Assembly: GCF_025499465.1 (NCBI RefSeq)
Contig: NZ_JAIMCA010000010.1
Coordinates: forward strand, 1-37,501
Source: Allobosea sp. BH3
GTDB lineage: Bacteria; Pseudomonadota; Alphaproteobacteria; Rhizobiales; Beijerinckiaceae
Direction of reading: 5' to 3'
Length of the DNA: 37,501 nucleotides
Made by a program: the position numbers and the translations under genes. The first letter of the stretch is position 1; every line of letters begins with the position of its first letter. A model generated the notes under the pieces. It did no database searches. It was not told where the DNA came from and saw only the letters and a list, made by a program, of their open reading frames with translations. Below are positions 9,492 through 16,856 of the stretch, one piece after another.

Positions 9492-9735
9492 TGAAAGCTG
9501 GCCCGTGGCTCCCCGTAACCATCTGCACCCCGCCGGCTGGCTGCGGGGGCTCGTCCGGTTCATATGGTAAGACAGGCTCGTAACATCCACCCCCCCGCTT
9601 GTGAAGGCGACTTCTTGTGCCGGCACGGCGTCCATGATAGCCGACGCGCGTGTCGCTCCTTATGCGGAGCGCAGTCCCGGACGCCGGCCTGGCGCGGGAT
9701 TTCCCGATACAGCCTGCCAGAACACGATGGGACCG

Positions 9736-10233
9736 ATGGCCAACGAACTCCCCAACGGCAATGGCGCGGATGCCGCTAACGCGGCTCCCAGCCTCAACGC
9801 CCTGATCCAGTACACGAAGGATTTCTCCTTCGAGAACCCGAAGGCGCCCCGCGCGCTGGCGCAGCAGGAGGCCCAACAGGGCCCGCAGATGTCGCTCCAG
9901 GTCAATGTCGGCAGCTCCTCGCTGGGCGACAGCGACTACGAGACCGTGCTGCGGCTCGAGGGCAAGGCCGAGATGAAGGGCGAGACGCTCTTCGCCTTCG
10001 ACCTCAGCTATGGCGGCGTCTTCCGCCTGCAGAACATCCCGCAGGAGCACATCCACCCCGTGCTGGTGATCGACTGCGCCCGCCTGCTCTTCCCCTTCGC
10101 GCGCCAGATCATCGCCGAGGCGGTCCAGAACGGTGGCTTCCCGCCCTTCTACATCCCGCCGATCGACTTCGCCACGCTCTACCAGCAGCGCATGCAGGAG
10201 CTTGCCGGCCAGCCCGGCGCCGCCAACTCCTGA
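9736..10233 (+). CDS. secB: Protein-export chaperone SecB
   Basis: A 165-residue cytosolic chaperone that keeps preproteins unfolded and hands them to SecA. The fold's hallmarks are visible: IQYTKDFSFENPKAPRAL near residue 24, the long strand SLQVNVGSSS, EGKAEMKGETLFAFDLSYGG, and the conserved IPQEHIHPVLVIDCARLLFPFARQII. The N-terminus (MANELPNGNGAD) is a short polar extension. Of two nearby ATGs (9727 and 9736), the second gives the expected start. It is divergent from the Tim44-like operon, and its transcript ends at a clear terminator 21 bases past the stop. Confidence 0.95.
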   Translation: MANELPNGNGADAANAAPSLNALIQYTKDFSFENPKAPRALAQQEAQQGPQMSLQVNVGSSSLGDSDYETVLRLEGKAEMKGETLFAFDLSYGGVFRLQNIPQEHIHPVLVIDCARLLFPFARQIIAEAVQNGGFPPFYIPPIDFATLYQQRMQELAGQPGAANS

Positions 10234-10254
10234 GCGAAGCGCTCCGCAAGACTT

Positions 10255-10280
10255 AAAAGGGCCCCTTCCGGGGCCCTTTT
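10255..10280 (+). terminator. Rho-independent terminator of secB
   Basis: AAAAGGGCCCC (10255-10265) pairs with GGGGCCCTTTT (10270-10280) over a TTCC loop. The U-run lies on the plus strand. Confidence 0.9.
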
Positions 10281-10343
10281 CCGTTTGTTGCAGATAATTG
10301 TTGTCCTTGCGCCGCATGCCACCCCTCTCCATCTGCGGGCGAC

Positions 10344-10375
10344 GGCGGACGCTCCGAAAGGAGCGCCCGCCTTTT
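10344..10375 (+). promoter_or_regulatory. Terminator-like hairpin in the terC leader (possible attenuator)
   Basis: A 12-base stem with a single A/C mismatch (10344-10355 with 10360-10371), GAAA loop and TTTT tail. It ends only 21 bases before the terC ATG, too close for a normal promoter downstream of it. The secB terminator already stands 64 bases upstream, so this one most likely acts on the terC transcript itself. The Mn-sensing yybP-ykoY motif usual before terC relatives was looked for and not seen. Confidence 0.6.
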
Positions 10376-10396
10376 CCTCATTGATCTGGAGACACG

Positions 10397-11131
10397 ATGG
10401 ACGCCTTGATGACGCTTGCCGCCGACCCCGCCGTATGGGCCGCGCTCGGGGCACTGATCGCCATGGAGGTCGTGCTCGGCATCGACAACCTGATCTTCAT
10501 CTCAATCCTGACCAACAAGCTGCCCGAGCATCAGCGCTCCAAGGGCCGCCGCATCGGCATCGCGCTCGCGCTCATCCTGCGCCTCGGCCTGCTCAGCACC
10601 GTCGCCTTCATCGTCACGCTGACCGCGCCTGTTTTCTCGATCTTCGGGCAAGCCTTCTCCTGGCGGGACATCATCCTCATCGCCGGCGGCCTCTTCCTGG
10701 TCTGGAAGGCGACGAAGGAAATCCATCACAAGGTTGATCCCAATCCGGATTCCGTCCTTGCCGAAGGCGGCACCCGCGCGGTGACGCTCAGCTTCGGCAG
10801 CGCGATCTTCCAGATCCTGCTGCTCGACCTTGTCTTCTCGATCGACTCCATCATCACGGCCGTCGGCATGACCGAGCATGTGCCGGTGATGGTCATCGCG
10901 GTGGTCTTCGCGGTGCTGGTGATGCTGCTCGCGGCCGACCCGCTGGCGCGCTTCATCGACCGGAACCCGACGATCGTGATGCTGGCGCTGGGCTTCCTGC
11001 TGATGATCGGCGCGACGCTGATCGCCGAAGGCTTCGGCGTGCATGTGCCCAAGGGCTACATCTACGCGGCGATGGCGTTCTCGGCGCTGATCGAAGCGCT
11101 CAACATGCTGTCGCGCAAAGCTGCGCGCTGA
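10397..11131 (+). CDS. TerC-family integral membrane protein
   Basis: A 244-residue membrane protein with about seven hydrophobic segments. Both acidic membrane motifs of the family are present: MEVVLGIDNLIF (residues 23-34) and LLLDLVFSIDSIITAVG in the second half. Members such as Alx and YkoY export manganese and help load metalloproteins exported through Sec; older names link them to tellurite resistance. The substrate here is inferred from family only. GGAGA lies 5 bases before the ATG. The leader carries a terminator-like hairpin, suggesting attenuation control. It follows secB, but behind a terminator, so it is probably a separate unit. A dispersed palindromic repeat follows it. Confidence 0.92.
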   Translation: MDALMTLAADPAVWAALGALIAMEVVLGIDNLIFISILTNKLPEHQRSKGRRIGIALALILRLGLLSTVAFIVTLTAPVFSIFGQAFSWRDIILIAGGLFLVWKATKEIHHKVDPNPDSVLAEGGTRAVTLSFGSAIFQILLLDLVFSIDSIITAVGMTEHVPVMVIAVVFAVLVMLLAADPLARFIDRNPTIVMLALGFLLMIGATLIAEGFGVHVPKGYIYAAMAFSALIEALNMLSRKAAR

Positions 11132-11152
11132 GCTTGGAGCCCCATCCTGCTC

Positions 11153-11253
11153 CGTCATGCTCGGACTCGACCCGAGCATGACGGGATGACCGGGCGCCCT
11201 TTTTGAGCATGAGAGATTCCCGGGCGTGCGCTTCGCTCCGCCCGGGAATGACG
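11153..11253. repeat. Dispersed palindromic repeat, copy R1
   Basis: About 100 bp. The head is a perfect 12-base inverted repeat (CGTCATGCTCGG with CCGAGCATGACG, 11153-11183), the middle contains GGGCGCCCTTTTT, and the tail is an 11-base inverted repeat (ATTCCCGGGCG with CGCCCGGGAAT, 11216-11249) around GCTTCGC. It lies between the convergent terC and dnaQ genes. Confidence 0.85.
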
Positions 11254-11260
11254 CCAGAGA

Positions 11261-11977
11261 CTACTGCGCGGCCTCGTCGGCGATGCCGAGATAGCCTTTC
11301 CAGAGCGGCGCCTTGAGCGAGCCGAGGATAAAGGCCTGATGCGCCTGCAGCGCAGCCTCATCGAGACGCGTCGCAAGCGGACGCTCACGCTGCGGCTTCT
11401 CGACCGCCGCCATGGCCAGGCCGCCGCGACCGGCGGCCGCGTCCACGCCGAGGCCGAGCGAGGCCTGCTTGCCCCCGATCAGCTCGATATAGACTTCGGC
11501 CAGGATCTCGGAATCGAGCAGAGCGCCGTGCTTCGTGCGGCGGCTGTTGTCGATGCCATAGCGCGAGCAGAGAGCGTCGAGACTGTTCGAGGCGCCGGGA
11601 TGCTTGCGGCGCGCCATGGACAGGGTGTCGACGACGAGGGCCTGCTCGACCAGCGGCAGGCCGAGGCGCTTGAACTCCATGTTGATGAAGCCGACGTCGA
11701 AGGCGGCATTGTGGATGACCAGCTTCGCTCCGGCGATAAACGCCGCGAAATCCTGCGCCACGGCGGCGAAGACCGGCTTGTCGGAGAGAAACGTTTCCGA
11801 GAGGCCGTGGACGTTGAAGGCCTCGACCGGCATCGAGCGCTCGGGATTGATGTAGACGTGGAAGGTGCGGCCGCTCGGGCAGTGATTGAGCAGCTCGACA
11901 CAGCCGATCTCGACGATGCGGTCGCCATTATTTGCTTCGACGCCGGTGGTTTCGGTATCGAGAACGATCTCGCGCAT
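11261..11977 (-). CDS. dnaQ: DNA polymerase III epsilon subunit (proofreading exonuclease)
   Basis: A 238-residue DEDDh 3'-5' exonuclease that edits errors within the replicative polymerase core. Catalytic residues are in place: Asp7 and Glu9 in LDTETTG, Asp94 in HNAAFDVGF, His150 and Asp155 in HGALLDSEILA. The tail after about residue 180 is the flexible region that tethers the nuclease to the polymerase alpha subunit. It is the last of a leftward run (ppsR-maf-aroE-coaE-dnaQ) transcribed away from the proposed origin; coaE ends 4 bases upstream. Confidence 0.96.
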   Translation of the reverse strand: MREIVLDTETTGVEANNGDRIVEIGCVELLNHCPSGRTFHVYINPERSMPVEAFNVHGLSETFLSDKPVFAAVAQDFAAFIAGAKLVIHNAAFDVGFINMEFKRLGLPLVEQALVVDTLSMARRKHPGASNSLDALCSRYGIDNSRRTKHGALLDSEILAEVYIELIGGKQASLGLGVDAAAGRGGLAMAAVEKPQRERPLATRLDEAALQAHQAFILGSLKAPLWKGYLGIADEAAQ

Positions 11978-11981
11978 CGGT

Positions 11982-12596
11982 TCAGGGCCTTGTCATCGCG
12001 CCGCGGCCGGGCCGTCCGGCAAGCGCCTTCAGGATAGAGCCGACCTGCCGCGAGGCCGCTACGAGGCCGCGCGAGGTGTCCACAAGGAAGTGGGCATGGC
12101 GGCGCTTCTCCGCATCCGGCATCTGCCGCGCGAGGATGGCAGAGAGCTTCTCGGCACTCATGCCCGGCCGCGCAAGGACGCGCTCCCGCTGCACCTCGGC
12201 CGGCGCCGTCACCACCAGCACCGCGTCGCAGCGGCGCTCCCCGCCGGTCTCGAGCAGGAGCGGCACGTCGATGACGGCGAGCCCTGCCCCCTCGCGGCGG
12301 CAGCGGGCGAGGAAGGCCTCCTCCTCCTCGCGCACCAGCGGGTGGATGATCGCTTCCAGGCGCTTCAGCGCCTCGGGCTTGCCGAGAACAGCGGCGCCGA
12401 GCTTCGCGCGATCCACCACGCCATCGATCACCGTGCCGGGAAAGGCCTGCTCGATCGGCGCGGCGGCGCGTCCGCGATGAAGGCGATGCACGGCGGCATC
12501 GGCATCATGCAGCGGCACGCCGCGCGCGACGAACAATTGCGCCGTCGTCGATTTCCCCATTCCGATCGAGCCCGTCAGGCCCAGCACGAAGGTCAT
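11982..12596 (-). CDS. coaE: Dephospho-CoA kinase
   Basis: A 204-residue kinase that carries out the last step of coenzyme A synthesis, phosphorylating the 3'-hydroxyl of dephospho-CoA. The P-loop GSIGMGKS is at residues 9-16, followed by VPLHDADAAVHRL and the acceptor-site motif IIHPLVREEE and VIDVPLLLETG, all diagnostic of CoaE. The lid region lies around ARPGMSAEKLSAILARQM. It sits 15 bases downstream of aroE and 4 bases before dnaQ in one leftward operon-like run. Confidence 0.96.
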   Translation of the reverse strand: MTFVLGLTGSIGMGKSTTAQLFVARGVPLHDADAAVHRLHRGRAAAPIEQAFPGTVIDGVVDRAKLGAAVLGKPEALKRLEAIIHPLVREEEEAFLARCRREGAGLAVIDVPLLLETGGERRCDAVLVVTAPAEVQRERVLARPGMSAEKLSAILARQMPDAEKRRHAHFLVDTSRGLVAASRQVGSILKALAGRPGRGAMTRP

Positions 12597-12611
12597 GATC
12601 TCTCCGGCGAA

Positions 12612-13445
12612 TCAGGCCTTCAGGATATCCGCTTCGATCAACGCGCGAAGCGCCGGCGTGACCTCTGGCGTGATGCCGAACCAGCGGCCGAAACCCGGCA
12701 CCGCCTGATGCAGCAACATGCCGAGCCCATCGACCGGAACGCCGCCCCTTCGTCCGGCCTCGGCCAGCAGCGTCGTCTTGAGCGGCACATAGACGATATC
12801 GTCGACGACGGTGCCGGGCCGCAGCCGCGACAGGTCGATCTCCAGCGGTGGCTTGCCCTGCATGCCGAGCGCGGTGGTATTGACGATGAGATCGGCCTCG
12901 CCGACCAATGCGTCGCGCCGGGCCCAGTCGGCGGCTTCCAGCGGGCGACCCAGAGAGGCGGCCATTTCCGCGGCGCGTTCGAGGCTGCGGTTCGCAACGA
13001 TGATGCGTTCGACACCGCGCGATTTCAGCCCGTAGCAGATGCCCCGGGCCGCTCCGCCAGCACCAAGGACGAGCACCGTCCGGATACGGCCCTGCCAGCC
13101 CGGGACGGTCGCGTCTAGATGGGCCAGGAAGCCAGGTACATCGGTGTTGTCCGCGACGATGCGGCCATCCTCGCGCCAGAGCGTATTGACCGCGCCGATC
13201 GCGCGGCCGGCCTCGCTGACCTCGTCGACCAGCGCCATCACCGCTTCCTTGTGCGGCACCGTGACGTTGCCGCCGGTGAATTCGCCTTCACGGAGCTTCG
13301 CGATGAAGGCGGGGAGATCGGCCGGCGCGACGTCGACCCGCTCATAGGAACCGGCAAGCCCATACTGCCGGAGCCACTCGCCATGGATCAGCGGCGAACG
13401 CGAATGGGCGATGGGATGACCGATAACGAAGCAACGAGGCGACAT
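12612..13445 (-). CDS. aroE: Shikimate dehydrogenase
   Basis: A 277-residue NADPH-dependent enzyme that reduces 3-dehydroshikimate to shikimate in aromatic amino-acid synthesis. The substrate domain shows HSRSPLIH near residues 14-21, GNVTVPHKEAV with catalytic Lys66, and ADNTDVPGF with Asp102; the nucleotide domain begins VLVLGAGGAARG, and NRSLERA carries the NADP phosphate-binding residues. I take ATG 13445 as the start; a TTG immediately after the maf stop would add MDCL. It is preceded by maf and followed by coaE. Confidence 0.96.
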   Translation of the reverse strand: MSPRCFVIGHPIAHSRSPLIHGEWLRQYGLAGSYERVDVAPADLPAFIAKLREGEFTGGNVTVPHKEAVMALVDEVSEAGRAIGAVNTLWREDGRIVADNTDVPGFLAHLDATVPGWQGRIRTVLVLGAGGAARGICYGLKSRGVERIIVANRSLERAAEMAASLGRPLEAADWARRDALVGEADLIVNTTALGMQGKPPLEIDLSRLRPGTVVDDIVYVPLKTTLLAEAGRRGGVPVDGLGMLLHQAVPGFGRWFGITPEVTPALRALIEADILKA

Positions 13446-13457
13446 GAGGCAGTCCAA

Positions 13458-14084
13458 CTAGCGCGCGAGGCAGTCGAGATCGCGCAGGGCGGCAAGCACC
13501 GCAAGCAGCGGCAGGCCGAGGATGGTGAAATGATTGCCGTCGACAGCCTCGAAGAGTTGAGCGCCCAGCCCTTCGAGCTGATAGCCGCCGACACTGCCGA
13601 GGATCGCGGGGCCGGCGCTCTCGACATAGCGGGTGATGAAGCCGGCCTCGAGTTCGCGCATCGTCAGGCGAGCCGTCTCGAGGCCCTCGGCCACCGGCGC
13701 GCCATCCAGCGCCAGCACGAAGGCCGAATGCAGTTCGTGCGGCCGGCCGGCCAGCGCCGCGATCTGTGCCCTGGCTGCCTGGTGATCGGCCGGCTTGTGG
13801 AAGGCGATGCCGTCGCAGGTCAGAGTCTGGTCGGCGGCGAGGACGAGGCGACCCGGCCGATCGCGCGAGACGGCGAGCGCCTTGGCGCAGGCGAGCGCAG
13901 CAGCGATCTGGTCAGCCGGCACCTCCTGCTCCGCCAGCGGCTGCTCGACGGCGCGCTCGTCGATTTCCGGCTTCACGACCTCGACCGGAACACCGGCAGC
14001 GCTCAGCATGGCACGACGCGTCGTGCTGCCGGAAGCGAGGATCAGCGGCTCGGCCGCGAGCCACAGGCTGGTCGAGGTCGTCAT
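13458..14084 (-). CDS. Maf-family nucleotide pyrophosphatase
   Basis: A 208-residue house-cleaning enzyme that hydrolyses non-canonical or modified nucleoside triphosphates to monophosphates. The N-terminal motif LILASGSTTRRAML, the central ARLVLAADQT-type segment (here RLVLAADQTLTCDG) and SVGGYQLEGLGAQLFEAVDG are typical of Maf. Whether it is of the YhdE (dTTP/UTP) or YceF (7-methyl-GTP) kind cannot be settled by eye. Its start overlaps the ppsR stop by 4 bases, so the two are probably translationally coupled; its stop TAG is followed directly by the aroE leader. Confidence 0.92.
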   Translation of the reverse strand: MTTSTSLWLAAEPLILASGSTTRRAMLSAAGVPVEVVKPEIDERAVEQPLAEQEVPADQIAAALACAKALAVSRDRPGRLVLAADQTLTCDGIAFHKPADHQAARAQIAALAGRPHELHSAFVLALDGAPVAEGLETARLTMRELEAGFITRYVESAGPAILGSVGGYQLEGLGAQLFEAVDGNHFTILGLPLLAVLAALRDLDCLAR

Positions 14085-14911
14085 GTCGCGATGAACTTCA
14101 TGCGGTGATCGCGCAGCAGATCGAGGATCGAGGCCGCGGTCTCTTCGATCGAACGGCGCGTCACGTCGATGATCGGCCAGCCCTTGCGGGCGCAGAGCCG
14201 CCGCGACTGGGCGACCTCGTCGGCGACGGCGGCCGGGTCGACATAGGAGGTCTCGTCGTCGGCGCGCAGCGACAGCAGCCTGTTCTGGCGGATCTGGACG
14301 ATGCGGTCGGGGCTGGCGATCAGCCCGACGATCAGCGGCTTCCTGGCACTGTCGAGCTCGGGCGGCAGAGGGATATTCGGCACCAATGGAATGTTGGCAG
14401 TCTTGATGCCGCGATTGGCCAGATAGATGCTGGTCGGTGTCTTCGAGGTGCGGCTGATGCCGACGAGGATCACATCGGCGCTGTCGAGATCGCCGCCCAT
14501 CTGCCCGTCGTCGTGGAGCAGCGTGTAGTTCATCGCATCGATACGGCGGAAATATTCGGTGTTGAGGACGTGCTGCGCACCGGGCCGTGGCGCCGAGGCC
14601 TGGCCGAGATAGGACTGGAACAGCGAGAGCACCGGCTGCAGCACGGAGAGACAGGGGCAGCCGAGATCCTTGCAGAAGTTCTCAAGCTTCTCCTGCCATT
14701 CCGGCTCGACGAGGGTGTAGAGCACCACGCCCGGGGAGGATTCGATCTCGGTCAGGACGCGGGCGAGCTGCGCTTCCGAGCGCACCAGCGGATAGACATG
14801 CTCGATGGCGGAGACGGTCTCGTACTGCGCCGCGGCAGCACGGCTGACCGCGATCAAGGTCTCTCCTGTCGCGTCCGATACCAGATGCAGATGGAAATAG
14901 TTGCGGACCAC
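14081..14911 (-). CDS. ppsR: Bifunctional kinase/pyrophosphorylase regulator of PEP synthase or pyruvate phosphate dikinase (DUF299)
   Basis: A 276-residue regulator that inactivates its target by ADP-dependent phosphorylation and restores it by Pi-dependent dephosphorylation. The N-terminus HLHLVSDATGETL and the P-loop GISRTSKTPTS (151-161) define the family; a second conserved stretch is IVGLIASPDRIVQIRQNRL. Whether the target is PEP synthase or PPDK is unknown because neither gene is in the window. Its Caulobacter counterpart (the RP001-type gene) borders the replication origin opposite hemE, exactly as here. It is the first gene of the leftward run, and the long gap upstream is the candidate origin. 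Confidence 0.92.
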   Translation of the reverse strand: MVRNYFHLHLVSDATGETLIAVSRAAAAQYETVSAIEHVYPLVRSEAQLARVLTEIESSPGVVLYTLVEPEWQEKLENFCKDLGCPCLSVLQPVLSLFQSYLGQASAPRPGAQHVLNTEYFRRIDAMNYTLLHDDGQMGGDLDSADVILVGISRTSKTPTSIYLANRGIKTANIPLVPNIPLPPELDSARKPLIVGLIASPDRIVQIRQNRLLSLRADDETSYVDPAAVADEVAQSRRLCARKGWPIIDVTRRSIEETAASILDLLRDHRMKFIAT

Positions 14912-15173
14912 GGCGTTCCTCGGCCTGAAGCTCTCGCCTCATCTAGAGCATGCCGGGGTGATGAGTCGCAAACTTATCCCCGGCGGCCCGGCCACTGCCT
15001 ATCCTCCCCCGTCCCACCCGACCAAGGGGGCTTCGCGAAGCGTCGTGCGGCCGGGTGGGATGGCGGTGTTCCGCGTTCTCGTCGCTGGTGGCGGGTCCGG
15101 AGGGTCTCATCGCCGCCGGGCCGAACAGGCAGGCCCGGTAAAGCCTTGGCGAGGCGAACCACAAGAGAGCCGC

Positions 15174-15274
15174 GCGCGGGGTTCGGGCGGAGCCGGCAGG
15201 CGCCGCATCGACTTCGACACTCGACATCGACATTCGGCACGCGGCTCAAGTCGCGCGCCGCCCGGACCCCGCGC
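15174..15274. repeat. Long inverted repeat inside the candidate origin
   Basis: Arms of 17 bases (15174-15190 and 15258-15274) match at 16 of 17 positions. The 67-base loop contains CGAC four times at 6-8 base spacing (about 15208-15232). Confidence 0.75.
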
Positions 15275-15295
15275 ATCCCCTTGGATGTGAAGAGC

Positions 15296-15333
15296 CCGAA
15301 AACCCCGCGGCGAAAGCCGGACGGGGCTTTCGG
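15296..15333. terminator. Large terminator-like hairpin in the candidate origin
   Basis: Outer arms CCGAAAACCCCG (15296-15307) and CGGGGCTTTCGG (15322-15333) match at 11 of 12 positions; the inner stem is CGGC-GAAA-GCCG (15308-15319). On the minus strand the right part reads CGGGGTTTTCGGG, a weak U-run, so it could terminate a leftward transcript. No gene clearly ends at it. Confidence 0.55.
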
Positions 15334-15480
15334 TGCGCGGGTTGGGCCTGCAGCGGGTCAGACGGGCAGGACGCGAAACCGAATCGCTCCGCTCGCGCTG
15401 GCTCGCATCGGGATGGAGGATGTTCGGGTCAAGCCACCAGATGAGGCTGTCCCATGAATCGAGGCGCCCATGGGGAGCAA

Positions 15481-15489
15481 TGTGGACAA
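15481..15489 (-). promoter_or_regulatory. DnaA-box-like sequence
   Basis: TGTGGACAA is the complement of TTGTCCACA, one base from the consensus TTATCCACA. Two weaker TGTGG-containing matches occur at 15691 and 15703. A single near match is weak alone; it counts as part of the origin-like cluster. Confidence 0.4.
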
Positions 15490-15562
15490 GCCGCGTTGTG
15501 AGGGGACCGGACGGCGGCCCTTGTATAACCCGCGTCTTCCATCAACAGCCGCCCGGCTGTGC

Positions 15563-15570
15563 ATGGTTAA
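15563..15570 (-). promoter_or_regulatory. CtrA half-site
   Basis: ATGGTTAA on the plus strand is TTAACCAT on the minus strand, the alternative CtrA-binding motif of alphaproteobacteria. It lies 5 bases from the parS-like sequence. Confidence 0.5.
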
Positions 15571-15575
15571 GGAAG

Positions 15576-15591
15576 TGTTTCACGTGAATCA
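15576..15591. promoter_or_regulatory. parS-like ParB-binding site near the origin
   Basis: TGTTTCACGTGAATCA matches the ParB-binding consensus TGTTTCACGTGAAACA at 15 of 16 positions, including the central CACGTG. The one change is at position 14. A perfect parS is present 8.7 kb away in rsmG, and ParB is encoded in this window. Confidence 0.7.
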
Positions 15592-15628
15592 TTTTGGCCG
15601 GTCCGGCCGCGACGCCGATTCCAATTCG

Positions 15629-15643
15629 TTAATAAAGTCTTAA
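15629..15643 (+). promoter_or_regulatory. Full-consensus CtrA-binding site
   Basis: TTAA-TAAAGTC-TTAA is an exact TTAA-N7-TTAA, the recognition sequence of the cell-cycle regulator CtrA. TTAA is rare at this base composition, and the site lies 150 bases upstream of hemE. Confidence 0.7.
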
Positions 15644-15793
15644 GGCGCGTTCCCCGGCCCTTGCGACCCGCGACCCACTGTCCCATCGCCTGTGGAACGG
15701 TTGTGGACGGCTTTGCTCCGGGCTATCTCCCCCGTCCAAGAGTAAAAGAAAAAGATTCTTATCTAAGATTCTCTCTTTTTTAGAGGAAGCGGG

Positions 15794-16846
15794 ATGGACA
15801 GCCCGGCCGGCAAGACGACCAGCGAGACGCCTGCCTTTCTCCGGGCTCTGGCCGGCGAGACGCTCAAGGTGCCACCCGTGTGGCTGATGCGCCAGGCAGG
15901 CCGCTATCTGCCGGAGTATCGAGAGGTCAGAGCGAAGGCCGGCAGTTTCCTCGCGCTTTGCTATAACCCCGAGCTGGCAGCCGAGGTCACCCTCCAGCCG
16001 ATCCGGCGTTTCGGCTTCGATGCTGCAATCCTGTTCTCGGACATTCTCGTGGTGCCTCAGGCGCTCGGGCAAAAGCTCTGGTTTGCCGAAGGCGAAGGCC
16101 CCCGTCTGGAGCCGGTTGCCGATGCCGCGCGGCTCAGCGAGATCGACAGTGAGGCGAATGCCGGGAAGCTCGATTCGATCATCGAGACGATCCTGCGCGT
16201 GCGGGCTTCGCTGGATCGGGGAACAGCCTTCATCGGTTTCTGCGGCGCGCCCTGGACGGTCGCGACCTATATGGTCGCCGGCCGCGGGACGCCCGATCAG
16301 GGGCCGGCGAAGACGCTGTTCCATGCGGACCCCGCTCTCTTCGAGGCGATCATCGATCGCATCGTTGCAGCCTCGATTACCTATCTGAATGCGCAGATCG
16401 CAGCCGGCGTGGATGCGGTGCAGATCTTTGATAGCTGGGCCGGGGCGCTGGGGCCGGAGGATTTCAGGCGCTGGTGCATCGCACCGACCCGGCGGATCGT
16501 CGAAGGGGTCCGCGCGGTGCATCCTCAGGCGCGAATCATCGGCTTCCCGCGCGGGGCCGGCAGGCTGATCCCGGATTATGTGAAGGGAACGGGTGTCGAT
16601 GCCGTCGGGCTCGAATCGGATATCGACCGTGAGTTCGCGCGCGAGGTCATCCAGCCGCTCGTGCCTGTCCAGGGCAATCTCGATCCGCTGACGCTGCGGG
16701 CCGGCGGACCCGAGCTCGAGGAGCAGGTCGAAGCGGTGATGGGCGCTTTCGGATCGGGCCCTTTCGTGTTCAACCTCGGGCACGGCATCCTGCCGGATAC
16801 GCCGATCGCGCATGTCGAGCGTTTGTTGAAGGCCGTGCGCGGGTAA
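15794..16846 (+). CDS. hemE: Uroporphyrinogen decarboxylase
   Basis: A 350-residue cofactor-free enzyme that removes four acetate carboxyls from uroporphyrinogen III to make coproporphyrinogen III in haem synthesis. The first signature PPVWLMRQAGRYLPEYRE (27-44) carries the substrate-binding arginines, Asp83 in FSDILVVPQALG is the key catalytic acid, and GFCGAPWTVATYMV is the second signature; the C-terminus has FNLGHGILPDTP. AGAGGAAG lies 4 bases before the ATG. It is followed 10 bases later by hemJ, so two haem steps are cotranscribed. The upstream gap is the candidate origin, as in Caulobacter. Confidence 0.97.
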   Translation: MDSPAGKTTSETPAFLRALAGETLKVPPVWLMRQAGRYLPEYREVRAKAGSFLALCYNPELAAEVTLQPIRRFGFDAAILFSDILVVPQALGQKLWFAEGEGPRLEPVADAARLSEIDSEANAGKLDSIIETILRVRASLDRGTAFIGFCGAPWTVATYMVAGRGTPDQGPAKTLFHADPALFEAIIDRIVAASITYLNAQIAAGVDAVQIFDSWAGALGPEDFRRWCIAPTRRIVEGVRAVHPQARIIGFPRGAGRLIPDYVKGTGVDAVGLESDIDREFAREVIQPLVPVQGNLDPLTLRAGGPELEEQVEAVMGAFGSGPFVFNLGHGILPDTPIAHVERLLKAVRG

Positions 16847-16856
16847 GGACCAGACG

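Larger units (their letters stand above)
14912..15793. other. Candidate chromosomal replication origin (ppsR-hemE gap)
   Basis: The only long gene-free stretch (882 bases). Transcription diverges on both sides. From left to right it holds: a 9-base inverted repeat (15012-15020 with 15052-15060) enclosing the palindrome GCTTCGCGAAGC; a 17-base inverted repeat (15174-15190 with 15258-15274); a large hairpin (15296-15333); TGTGGACAA (15481-15489), one mismatch from a DnaA box; a CtrA half-site (15563-15570); a parS-like 16-mer (15576-15591); a full CtrA site (15629-15643); and an A/T-rich tract at about 15739-15782 with AGATTCT twice. Caulobacter Cori lies between the same two genes. Origin function is inferred. 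Confidence 0.7.

Noticed and set aside
10281..10396. yybP-ykoY manganese riboswitch before terC
   Set aside because: The expected GGGGAGTAG-type loop and paired CCGAAA element were not found; the only CCGAAA is part of the terminator tetraloop.
13766..15457. 563-codon plus-strand open frame over maf, ppsR and the origin gap
   Set aside because: It crosses two well-supported minus-strand genes and shows only Arg/Ala/Gly-rich shadow composition.
15358..15564. 68-codon minus-strand open frame in the origin gap, ending 25 bases before the 15296-15333 hairpin
   Set aside because: No ribosome-binding site, no recognisable sequence and biased composition. A non-coding transcript is possible, but a protein is not supported.
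15701..15729. hemE promoter TTGTGG-N17-TATCTC
   Set aside because: Only three of six bases match in each hexamer; too weak to list as a feature.
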